Assembly (NCBI GenBank): GCA_001275005.1
Contig: JWZX01002912.1
Location: 1 to 45,482 of the forward strand
DNA: 45,482 nt
Direction of reading: 5' to 3'
DNA from: Chrysochromulina tobinii
Taxonomy: Eukaryota; Haptophyta; Prymnesiales; Chrysochromulinaceae
Shown here: in pieces, positions 35,945-44,292 of the stretch
Position numbering within the stretch: the first letter of the stretch is position 1
Layout: each line of letters starts with the position of its first letter
Made by a program: the position numbers and the translations under genes
The notes under the pieces: generated by a model
What the model was told of the DNA's origin: nothing
Seen by the model: only the letters and a program-made list of their open reading frames with translations
Databases searched by the model: none

Positions 35945-37507
35945 ATGCTGACGCCATTCATTTGCACGGCGCTCTCCTTCTGGGCGCTGCCAGTGCAGCG
36001 ACATTCTGCCGTCGTCGGGCTCCGCACGAGACGGCTGGCCTTGAACGCCGAACCACCCAAGGACTCGACCTCTGTGCCTGCCATGCCCGGTGTGCCCTCA
36101 TTTGAGCAGTTCAAGAAGATGATGCAGACGGACGTGTCACCGGAGAAGCTCAGCGTCGGCGAGAAGGTGCAGGCGGGGATTTCCCAGAGCTGGGTGAACC
36201 CCGCGTACTGGAGCCGCCAGTTTGTGCAGGCGTCGCACATCTCCAACAACGTGCCCAATGCGAGCCGCGTCGTAGAGCTGGGCAAGGACGCCAAGAACCT
36301 GTACTACTTGAACGCTCCGGCCGCGTGCACGCTGATCGTGCCGCCGAGTAACGCGAAGATCGAGGAGGGCCCGATCCGCGAGGCTGCCGCGAAGCTCAAC
36401 GTGCCCTTCACGCTCTGGACGGGCAAACCCCTCGATGAGATACCGCTGCGCCCGGGCGCATTCGACGCAGCTCTCTGCTTTGATATGCTCGATGGTGCGC
36501 CGGAGCAGGCGGCGGCGGGCGCGATCGCCCTGCTGAGCAGCAGCCTCGCGCCCAATGGGAGGCTCCTCTTCCTCGAGCGCGCGACCGTTGGTATGCCCGC
36601 CCTCGCACGCACGTACGGCGGCCTCAGCGTGCAGTTCGATACGGAGGGCGGATTCGACGTGGGCATCGGAACGAAGCCGGGGGTGGGCAAGCCCGGGGGT
36701 GCGAAGCGCAAGGCGGCGGCGGCGGCGGCAGCGGCGCAGCAGCAGCAGTCGGAGCAGGCACGCGCAGCCATGGCCGCCAAGGGAGGCTTTGGCGCCGTCG
36801 TGGGCACTCGGGAGGTGTCGAGGGAGGCGAGGGCGGCGGAGAAGGAGGCGAGGGCGGCGGCGAAGGCGGCGGAGAAGGAGGCGAAGGCGGCGGCCAAGGC
36901 GCAGGCGGAGGCGCAGGCGGAGGCGCAGGCGGAGGCGCAGGCGGAGGCGGAGGTGGCGGCAGCTGAACGGGCGGCGGCGAAGCAGCAGCAGCAGCAGCAG
37001 CAGCGGGCGGCGGCGGAAGCGGCGGCGGCGGCGGCGGCGGAAGCGGCGGCGGCGGCAGCAGAGAAGGCGGCAGCAGAGAAGGCGGCGGTGGAGGCTGCGG
37101 AGGCGGAGGCGCGGAGAGTGGCAGCGGAGACGGCCGCGGCAGAGGCAGCGGCCAAGGAAGCCGCGTTGCGCGCGGCTGCCCAGGCGAAGGCAGCGGCGGA
37201 CAAGGCGGCGGCGGACAAGGCGGCGGCGGACAAGGCGGCGGCGGACAAGGCGGCGGCGGACAAGGCGGCGGCGGAGGAGCAAGGTGCCGTGGCTGCGGCA
37301 GCTCAGGCAGCGGCGGCCGCGCAGGCGGAAGCGGCCGCCGCTGAGGCGGCCGAGGGCGAGTACATGCAGGTGTCATGCCCCAGCGAGCTCGGACCAGATC
37401 GGCTTCTGCGCGTGCAACTGCCCGACGGCCGGCTGTTCGATGTGGCCGTGCCCGAGGGCCTCGCGCCGGGCGACGAGTTTGTGGTTGGGCCGTTTCCGAC
37501 GGTATGA
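35945..37507 (+). CDS. Methyltransferase-like protein with TolA-like helix and C-terminal PDGR/PGD motif
   Basis: 520 aa from ATG 35945 (the upstream frame has only a GTG). The N-terminus (MLTPFICTALSFWALPVQRH, then RTRRLAL) looks like a signal plus plastid transit peptide. Residues ~70-240 resemble a class I methyltransferase with a weak SAM site: VVELGKDAKNLYYL, FDAALCFDMLDG, LAPNGRLLFLERATVGMPAL. The canonical G-x-G is missing. A 200-residue Ala/Glu/Lys/Gln helix follows, including a Gln run and five KAAAD repeats, as in TolA. The C-terminal ~45 residues (LLRVQLPDGRLFDVAVPEGL, then PGDEFVVGPF) match a short motif recurrent in algal proteins. Function unknown. Confidence 0.75.
   Translation: MLTPFICTALSFWALPVQRHSAVVGLRTRRLALNAEPPKDSTSVPAMPGVPSFEQFKKMMQTDVSPEKLSVGEKVQAGISQSWVNPAYWSRQFVQASHISNNVPNASRVVELGKDAKNLYYLNAPAACTLIVPPSNAKIEEGPIREAAAKLNVPFTLWTGKPLDEIPLRPGAFDAALCFDMLDGAPEQAAAGAIALLSSSLAPNGRLLFLERATVGMPALARTYGGLSVQFDTEGGFDVGIGTKPGVGKPGGAKRKAAAAAAAAQQQQSEQARAAMAAKGGFGAVVGTREVSREARAAEKEARAAAKAAEKEAKAAAKAQAEAQAEAQAEAQAEAEVAAAERAAAKQQQQQQQRAAAEAAAAAAAEAAAAAAEKAAAEKAAVEAAEAEARRVAAETAAAEAAAKEAALRAAAQAKAAADKAAADKAAADKAAADKAAADKAAAEEQGAVAAAAQAAAAAQAEAAAAEAAEGEYMQVSCPSELGPDRLLRVQLPDGRLFDVAVPEGLAPGDEFVVGPFPTV
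37195..37275 (+). repeat. 15-bp coding repeat (KAAAD)
   Basis: About five tandem units of GCGGCGGACAAGGCG inside the TolA-like helix, in frame. Confidence 0.8.
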
Positions 37508-37731
37508 GGTTGAGAATACTTATTATTTGGTGTGGATGTTCCGTTGCTTCGGAATCGGATCATCCTAAATCCTTCTTTAAACGACACAGTACGACACACC
37601 AGGCCAAACTGCGAACGAGAGTGCAGAGTCGAGACATCGGACGGCACCACAGAGACCCACAAGCATCGGACCGTAAGCAGGGTCTGACGACACCCAAACG
37701 TGACGCAGGCGCCGTCTCGAGCGCGCTCATC

Positions 37732-40700
37732 ATGGCGACTTCTCTGTCGGCTCGTCTGTTCCTCTACGGCGCGGCCGGCGCCGTCGCGCTCTGCAGCTAC
37801 GTAGTCACGCGGCGCCGGCGTGCTCGAGCTGCCGAATGCGTCCAAGAACCAGAGCCAGGACCGCCGCGGGATCTCGTGGGCTACGGCCGCCGGCCGCCGC
37901 GCGCCGCTTGGCCAGCAGGCGCGGCCCTAGCAGTCAACTTTGCGATCAACATCGAGGAGGGCTCAGAACCGAGCATTCTCGACGGCGACGACAGGTCGAG
38001 CGGGGCACTATGCGAGTGCCCGAGCGAGGCGCCACCCGGCGTGCGCGACCTCGCCGCGGAGAACATGTTTGAGTACGGCTCGAGGGTAGGCATCTGGCGT
38101 TTGCTGCGCGCCTTTGAGCGGCGCTCGGCGCCCGCAACGGCGTTTGCGTGCTCGCTGGCGCTGGAGCGGCTGCCCGAGCTCGCGGCCGCCGTGCGCGACG
38201 GCGTCGCACGCGGCCTCCTCGACGTGTGTTGCCATGGATACCGTTGGGAGGACCATGTCGCGATGGACGAGGCGACGGAGCGATCTCGCATAAAGGCGGC
38301 GGTGGTCTCCCTCACGAGCACGCTCGGGGCGCCGCCCAAGGGCTGGTACTGCCGCACGGCACCCTCGATCCGCACGCGCCGCTTGCTCCTCGAGCACGGC
38401 GGCTTCGAGTACGATTCAGATGCCTACAACGACGAGCTGCCGTATTGGACTCGAGTGGTGACCTCCGATGGCGCCGAGCATTATCACCTGGTACGCGCCC
38501 CGTGATGTCGTTTCTGATGGCGTGTTGATCGCTTTCCGATGGCCTTCTCGAATGGCAGGTGCTTGATCCATACGGCCCGCTGATGACCTTTGATTGCCTC
38601 TTGATTGAAATACAATTGATGACCTCCTTGATTGCCTCCCTCATAGGTGCTGCCATACACACTGTGCACCAACGACTCCAAATTCGCGCCATTGATGACC
38701 TCCTTGATTGCCTCCCTCATCAGGTGCTGCCATACAATCTGTGCACCAACGACTCCAAATTCGCGCCAGGGCGCGCCTTCTCGACGGCAGATGACTTTTA
38801 CAACTTCGTTCGGGCCGCGGTCGATGCTCTGATCGAGGAGGCGGACACGACGGGCGTGCCCCGTATGCTTTCAGTTGGGTTGCACCCGCGTCTCATCGGG
38901 CATCCTGCACGTATCGGGTGAGTGCTCCTAATCGAGAGTGATTGGGGCCGTCATCAGCTGGCCGCCATCAGCTGATTGCTCTTGATCGAGAGTGATTGGG
39001 GCCGTCATCAGCTGGCCGCCATCGGCCGCTCCTGAAGACCCGTGCGATGTCGACCCCGTTGCACCCGCGTCCTTGCGCCCTCGGTGTTCCTGTGCTCGCA
39101 GCGGCTTGCATCAACTGCTCGACTATCTCATCGGGCTCGGTCCGAATCGAGTTTGGCTCGCGAAACGAGCGGACATCGCGTCTCATTGGCGGGCGCATCA
39201 TCCACCACCGGTGCTCGTGCCGAAGGCCGCTGCCCCGGCGGCGGAGGCGACGGAGGCGGGGGCGGCGGCGGCGGCGGTGACGGAGGCGGGGGCGAAGGTG
39301 GCGACGGCGAGTGCGGCGGCGGTGGTGGCGGCGGTGGCGCTGATCGAGGCGATGGTGGCGGTGACGATTGCGGCGACGGAGGTGACGATGGAGGCGGCGC
39401 ATGCGGCGGCGGCGGCGTTGCAGAGGGCGGTGGCCCTCCGTCAACGCCTCCGTCAACGCCTCCGTCAGTATGCCGAATCAGGAAGGCGGATCTACAACCT
39501 CCGCCACAACTTGAGTGCCGCCGCGACCATGAAAGCGTTCATCGACGCCTTTGAGGGAGGGGAGGGGAAGGAGGAGCTGCGGAAGCTGTTCCACTCAATC
39601 GACATCGACGGGAGCGGTGTCGTCTCGTCCAAGGAGTGGGGCAAGGCTATCGGGCAGCACTGGAAGCTGATGGGGCGTTTCTTTGGCGGGCTCACCGTTG
39701 GCGAGGTGGGCCAGATGTTCAAGAAGCTCGACGCGGACGGCTCGGGCGACCTCACGTGGGACGAGTTTGAGACTGCGCTGCAGCAGATGGACTGGAGCGT
39801 GCGGCTCGCTCAGGCCCTCGAGAGCCAATCTGGGGCGGCCGAGCTCAAGGCCTTGTGGGATCGTTTGGACAAGAACGGCGACGGCAAGGTCAGCGGCAAG
39901 GAGTGGGGCTCGGCGGTCCATGAGGACCAGCAGGTGATGGCCAAGTACTTTGGAGGGAAGGACCTCAAAGGGATTGGCAAGATGTTCTCCAAGATCGACG
40001 CCGATGGATCGGGAGATCTCACCTGGGACGAATTCGTCAACGGCTCGATTCGGCTCGTGCACTTGCCTAATTTGGACGAATTCGTCAAAGGCTCGATTCG
40101 GCTCGTCGCCGTCGCTACCGGCGACGCAGCCGGCGACGAGGCCGACGATGCCACTGCCGCGTCCTCGTCGGAGCTGCTCGATGCGAGATCTCGCGAGCAC
40201 CAGGGAGATCTCACCTCTTCGGAGCTGCTCGAGGCGAGATCTCGCGAGCTCCAGGGAGATCTCACCTCTTCGGAGCTGCTCGAGGCGGCGCCCTCTGCGC
40301 CGCCGCCGCCGCCCGTGCCGCGCCCCCATCTGCCATTCACGGGCCCCAGGCTGTTGATCACCGGAGGTGGAGGGTTCGTGCTTTCGCACGTCGTCGTGGC
40401 GTGGCTCGCCCAGGACGACGCGTCCCAAACCGACCTCACTGATGGATTGGCGCAAGGCGCCCAGGACGACGCACCTGCCGCCGCCACGCCCGCCGCCGCC
40501 ACGCCCGCCGCGAGGAGCGCTTCGAAAAAGGCGAGCGCGGCGTCTCCCCTCTCGAGCTGCGTCGTCTTCGATCGGCACTTCGACGCCGCCGCGCTCGCCT
40601 TCTTACGCGAAGCCCTCGCGAGCGGCCGGCTGCAGCTCTTCACAGGCGACGTGGGCGACGTTCACAGCTGGTCCCAGCTGGTCGACGCACACGGATCGCA

Positions 40701-43700
40701 CTTTTCCCACATGGTGCTCGGCGCGGCGCTCACGCCCACCGCGGACGAAGAGGCTCAACTCGGCGCCGAGGTGTTGCGCGTCAACTTCGTCGGCGTGCTG
40801 CATGCACTCGAGCTCGCGAGGAGCGGTTCCAAATTTGGGTGCCCCGCACTGCCACGCGTCGTGCTGGTCTCGTCGGACGCGGTGCGCTGATGACCTCTGA
40901 TGACCTCTCTGATGAGCCTCTGATGAGCCTCTGATGACTTCTGATGGGCCTCCGATGACCTCTGATGACCTCCGATGACCTCTGATGACTTCTGATGACC
41001 TCTCTGATGACCTCTGATGACCTTCCTCATTAGGTGCTCTCCGCCCCGGAGCTCGGCGGTGCTCTCCACTCACGCGAGCGCGACGCCAACCCCGACGCAC
41101 CGAGCGTGCCGCTGTACGCCCTCTCCAAATTAGGGAGCGAGGGCGTCGCCGAGCGCTACGCGTCGCTCTACGGCATCGAAGTGGTCTCCGTTCGCTTCAG
41201 CGATGTCTACGGTCCGATGGCGACACCGGTTGCATGCTGATTGCATGCTGATTGCATGCTGATTGCATGCTGATTGCCTCCCTCATCAGGGCCGATGGAT
41301 CGCGACACTGGCGCGCGCAACCGGCACAACGCGCCGTACCACGTGGCGACGAGATTGAGCCGAGATGAGCCGCTCGTAATCTCGGGCGATCTCGAGGACG
41401 TCGGATGGGATTACGTGGACGCGTCGAGCGTCGCGCGCGCCGTCGTGGCGTTGCTCACGGCGCCGACACGCCCGGGACGGCGCGTGTACGAGATCGCACT
41501 TGGGCGGCCAGTGACGCACGGTCAGTCTCGTTGATGGCCTCTGATTGCCTCGGATGGAGATCGCACTTGGGCGGCCAGTGACGCACGGTCAGCACACTTT
41601 GATGGCCCCTCTGATGGCTTCCACTGGACTACTTTAGCCTTGATTACATGCTGATTGCCTCTGATGGCCCTTTCCACTGGACACCCATCCTTGATTGCAT
41701 GCTGATTGCCTCCCTCATCAGGTGAGCTGCTCGCGGCGGCGCTCGAGCTTCCGCTGGACCATCTGTTGCAATCTCCGAGCTTGCTGACTGCTCGCGGCAT
41801 CAGCCTGGTGAGCAAGTCGGATGTTCACACCGCGGTAGCCCATGTTCACACCCTCCCGCCCGACCATTGGCTCCACGCACGCCCGCTCGATACGGCGCCC
41901 CTACTTGCCGAGTTTGGATGGCGTCCAACGCCTCTCGGGACCGCGATGGCGGAGTACATGGCGTGGCTGCGCCGGCAAGCCTCGCCCGGGACGACGCTGG
42001 CGCCCGGGACGACGCTGGCGCCCGGGACGACGCTGGCGCCCGGGACGACGCTGGCGCCCGGGACGACGCTGGCGCCCGGGACGACGCTGGCGCCCAACGA
42101 AGCAGCTGCCGCCGCCGCCGGCACCGCTACTGCCGCCGTGTCGACGGCCGGCGCTGCCGCGAGCGCGCCCTCAGCATCGCACACCACACTCAGCATTGCC
42201 CTCGACACCGCCTCCGGACTTCCGATGACGTGTCATCCACTCGCTGTGGAACTCTTTGGCCGACGGTTACAGCCACTAGGCCAGCGTGCGGTGAGAGCCC
42301 CTCATAGTGATTGCGACGGATTGCGACTCATGGCGACTGAGTGCGACTGAGTGCGACTGAGTGCGACTGACTATGTGCAGCTGAGCGTCTTCGTACTCTC
42401 CGAGATCGAGGGGCTACTCCATCCTTGATTGCATGCTGATTGCCTCCCTCATCAGCTGAGCGTCTTCGTACTCTCCGAGATCGAGGGGCTACTCCATCCT
42501 TGATTGCATGCTGATTGCCTCCCTCATCAGGTGAGCGTCTTCGTACTCTCGGAGATCGAGGGGCTGCGGGATGCCTTTGCGCTGGCTGGCTTCGATCCGG
42601 GATGCATGGCTTGGCTCTCTGACGCCATCAGTGGCACTCTGACGGTGGCGGACGTGCAGGTAAGTCTCGTTGATCGCCTCTGATCGCCTCTGCTTGCCTC
42701 TGCTTGCCTCTGATCGCCTCTGATCGCCTCTGATCGCCTCTGGTTGCCTCTGGTTGCAGGCGTGTCTCGAGCACGCGGAGGTGATCATCGGCGAGCCAAA
42801 AGGATCAACGCTCGAGCTGCTCGCCGCAGCGCCCAATCTCCGATGGTTCCAGGCACGTGATGATTGCATGACTGATTGCATGCTGATTGCCTCCCTCATC
42901 AACTGCTCGCCGCAGCGCCCAATCTCCGATGGTTCCAGGCACGTGATGATTGCATGACTGATTGCATGCTGATTGCCTCCCTCATCAGCTGCTCGCCGCA
43001 GCGCCCAATCTCCGATGGTTCCAGGCATGTGATCGACAGCAGACAGGCTGTCACGGCTGGAAGACCTGATTGCCTACCTCATCAGGCGACCTTTGCTCGC
43101 GGTCACGGCAGCTCAGCTGATTGCCTCCCTCATCAGGCGACCTTTGCTGGCTGTAACGGCATGATGAGCATGCCTCTGCCGGTCGCTCCTTTCGTGACGA
43201 CGCGGCTCGGTGGGGCCTTAGGTGCGGACATTGCCGAGTACGTGGCGGCGCACGTGCTTGCCCTCGAGCGCGGGCTCGGCGTGCATGCAAGCGCTCAGCA
43301 GCGCGCGGCGTGGCCCGATGACGAAACCCGCCGGCGCTCGTACCGGCGGCTCCCGTCGCTCACGCTCGGGATTCTCGGGCTCGGAGATCTCGGACGTGCT
43401 GTCGCTCAGCGCCTCGGCCCTGGATGCCTCGGCATGCGTATCGTCGGCCTTCGACGGACAGGCTCGTCCGCCGGCGGAGTCTCGTCAACCGGCGGAGTCT
43501 CGTCAACCGGCGGAGTCTCGTCAACCGGCGGAGTCTCGTCAACCGGCGGGGTCTCGTCAACCGAGATGGGCGCCCGTGGCCCAGCCGAGGAGCCGACGGA
43601 GGGTTTGGTCAGCCGTATCTACGGGCCGACGGAGCTCGCGAGATTCCTCGGCGAGTGCGACTACATCGTCTCGCTCTTGCCCGACACGCCGGCCAGCCGC

Positions 43701-44104
43701 GGTCTGCTCGACCACGACGCCTTGGCGCCGTGTGCTACGAAGCAGCCGGTGCTCATCAACGCGGGGCGTGGCTCGCTCATCTCCGAGGCGGAGATCACGC
43801 GAGCTCTCGATCTCGGCTATCTGCGCCACGTGGTCGCCGACGTCTTCATGACCGAGCCGCTCCCCGCGTCCTCGCCCCTCTGGCGCCACCCGAAGGTGAC
43901 CATCACGACGCTGATTGCCACTGATGACGCTGATTGCCACTGATGACCTCGCCCCTCTGGCGCCACCCGAAGGTGACCATCACCCCCCACGTCGCGGCGG
44001 TGACGAAACCGGCTGACGTGGTCGCTTGCTTTGGGGAGAACCTGAAGAGGTACGCGGCGGGTGAGCCCCTCAAGTATGTCTTCGATCTGGAGCGCGCCTA
44101 TTAA
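37732..44104 (+). CDS. Ten-exon fusion: PuuE-type allantoinase/deacetylase + EF-hands + SDR epimerase + D-2-hydroxyacid dehydrogenase
   Basis: Exons: 37732-38490, 38724-38917, 39102-40881, 41034-41211, 41290-41520, 41722-42290, 42531-42659, 42760-42852, 43137-43895, 43973-44104. They total 4824 nt, giving 1607 aa with all phases matching. Residues 1-25: possible signal anchor. ~45-350: PuuE-type polysaccharide-deacetylase fold (RDLVGYGRRPP, AINIEEGSEPSILDGD, CHGYRWEDH, YDSDAYNDELPYWTRV, LCTNDSKFAPGRAF, SVGLHPRLIG, DIASHWRAHHP). ~355-440: Ala-rich linker. Four EF-loops at 485, 528, 574 and 617 (DIDGSGVVSSKE, DADGSGDLTWDE twice, DKNGDGKVSGKE). Extended SDR from ~735: LLITGGGGFVLSH, YALSK (Tyr939, Lys943), VSVRFSDVYGPMDRD. 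D-2-hydroxyacid dehydrogenase ~1238-1607: PNLRWFQ, GLGDLG (1392-1397), INAGRGS, DVFMTEPLP, TPHVAA, i.e. catalytic Arg, Glu and His present. Exon 3 alone joins deacetylase end, EF-hands and SDR start in one open frame, so these parts are fused at DNA level. Ca2+ control is inference. Confidence 0.85.
38491..38723 (+). repeat. Fusion gene intron 1: exon-start duplication plus cassette
   Basis: The donor is GTACGC. The first 44 nt of exon 2 (38724-38767) occur with two mismatches inside the intron at 38647-38690. Each copy is preceded by the cassette (38629-38646 ending CATAG; 38705-38723 ending CATCAG). The upstream copy is therefore a possible alternative acceptor, but it runs into a different frame. 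Confidence 0.85.
38918..39101 (+). repeat. Fusion gene intron 2: 54-bp direct repeat
   Basis: GATCGAGAGTGATTGGGGCC and the following CGTCATCAGCTGGCCGCCATC are repeated (about 38931-38970 and 38985-39024). The 3' part also contains GTTGCACCCGCGTC, which matches exon 2 at about 38878-38891. The donor is GTGAGT. Confidence 0.75.
40160..40290 (+). repeat. 48-bp coding repeat between EF-hands and SDR
   Basis: Two and a half units coding SSELLEARSRELQGDLT. Just upstream, a DEFVNGSIRLV / DEFVKGSIRLV pair shows a second local duplication in frame. Confidence 0.8.
40882..41033 (+). repeat. Fusion gene intron 3: TGATGACCTC array
   Basis: The donor is GTGCGC. The body is a degenerate CTGATGACCT/CTGATGAGCC array. 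The acceptor TTCCTCATTAG is a variant of the cassette. Confidence 0.8.
41212..41289 (+). repeat. Fusion gene intron 4: exon-edge copy, 11-bp array and cassette
   Basis: The 78-nt intron begins GTCCGATGGCGACACCGG, a near copy of the exon 5 start (GGCCGATGGATCGCGACACT). It continues with four TTGCATGCTGA units and ends TGATTGCCTCCCTCATCAG (41271-41289). Confidence 0.85.
41521..41721 (+). repeat. Fusion gene intron 5: perfect 36-bp copy of the exon end and donor
   Basis: Bases 41490-41525 (exon end plus GTCAG donor) recur perfectly at 41557-41592, giving two equivalent donors 67 nt apart. The intron ends with the cassette at 41703-41721. Confidence 0.9.
41985..42092 (+). repeat. 18-bp coding minisatellite (PGTTLA x6)
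   Basis: Six identical CCCGGGACGACGCTGGCG units in exon 6, in the linker between the SDR and the dehydrogenase. Confidence 0.9.
42291..42530 (+). repeat. Fusion gene intron 6: 75-bp units carrying exon start plus cassette
   Basis: After a GTGCGACTGA array, a 75-bp unit occurs twice (42381-42455, 42456-42530). Each unit is ~43 nt of exon 7 start followed by TTGATTGCATGC and the cassette. The true exon 7 begins at 42531 as the third copy. Each unit brings its own CAG acceptor. Confidence 0.9.
42660..42759 (+). repeat. Fusion gene intron 7: TGATCGCCTC array
   Basis: The donor is GTAAGT and the acceptor TTGCAG. The body is about eight degenerate decamers TGATCGCCTC/TGCTTGCCTC/TGGTTGCCTC. Confidence 0.85.
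42853..43136 (+). repeat. Fusion gene intron 8: 86-bp tandem copies, GC donor
   Basis: The end of exon 8 (starting CTGCTCGCCGCAGCGCCCAA at 42817) recurs at 42903 and 42989, exactly 86 bp apart, each followed by GATTGCATGACT-like sequence and the cassette. The exon 9 start (GCGACCTTTGCT) is also pre-duplicated at 43086. The phase-0 junction requires the donor CAG|GCACGT, a GC-AG intron. Confidence 0.8.
43467..43563 (+). repeat. 18-bp coding minisatellite inside the Rossmann fold
   Basis: About five tandem TCAACCGGCGGAGTCTCG units coding GGVSST lie in exon 9, just after VGLRRTG, i.e. directly after the second strand of the dehydrogenase NAD-binding fold. Confidence 0.9.
43896..43972 (+). repeat. 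Fusion gene intron 9: 37-bp direct repeat forms both splice sites
   Basis: A 37-bp block containing CACCCGAAGGTGACC occurs around 43869-43905 and again 77 bp downstream (43946-43982). The intron runs from the AG|GT of the first copy to the AG|GT of the second, and its length equals the repeat offset (77 nt). Confidence 0.92.
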
Positions 44105-44211
44105 GTCATGTCAAGTCAGCCCCTCAAGTATGTCTTCGATCTGGAGCGCGCCTATTAAGTCATGTCAAGTCAGCCCCTCAAGTATGTCTTCGATCTGGAG
44201 CGCGCCTACTG
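44064..44211 (+). repeat. 54-bp triplication of the fusion gene's stop-codon region
   Basis: Units start at 44064, 44118 and 44172. Each begins AGCCCCTCAAGTATGTCTTC and repeats the last 13 codons plus TAA (third copy TGA). Only the first is joined to the gene. Confidence 0.9.
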
Positions 44212-44238
44212 AGGCGCCTCTGGTGCTCCTGAGAGCTC

Positions 44239-44292
44239 ATAGCCGAGATCGAGAGCTCGCATGATCTCCGCCTCGGAGATGAGCGTGCCACG
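44239..44292 (-). pseudogene. Inverted 54-bp copy of fusion gene exon 9
   Basis: The reverse complement matches 43767-43820 (coding RGSLISEAEITRALDLGY) at 52 of 54 positions. It lies ~420 bp downstream in opposite orientation and is flanked by unrelated sequence, with a GAGGCGCCTC motif on both sides (about 44211 and 44301). Confidence 0.85.

Noticed and set aside
36137-37376. Long minus-strand frames opposite the TolA-like region
   Set aside because: Arg/Leu or Ser/Ala repeats mirror the GCGGCG-type codons of the plus-strand Ala/Glu helix. No domain is present.
38559-38921. Apparent small gene starting inside fusion intron 1
   Set aside because: It is the intronic duplicate plus exon 2 read as one frame. 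The conserved deacetylase sequence requires splicing from 38490 to 38724.
40882-41033. CRISPR array
   Set aside because: The direct repeats in this and the other introns are short degenerate decamers without unique spacers, in a clearly eukaryotic locus.
1954-43136. The cassette being only the ordinary branch-point/acceptor consensus
   Set aside because: Other introns here (acceptors CACCAG, CATAG, GTCTGCAG, CTCTCAG) lack it, and 19 matching bases exceed a splice consensus. I keep it as an element, but a genome-wide test is needed.
42876-43943. Apparent single gene of 355 codons
   Set aside because: Its first ~87 codons translate intron 8 repeats. The conserved dehydrogenase part starts at 43137 and continues past 43895 by splicing to 43973.
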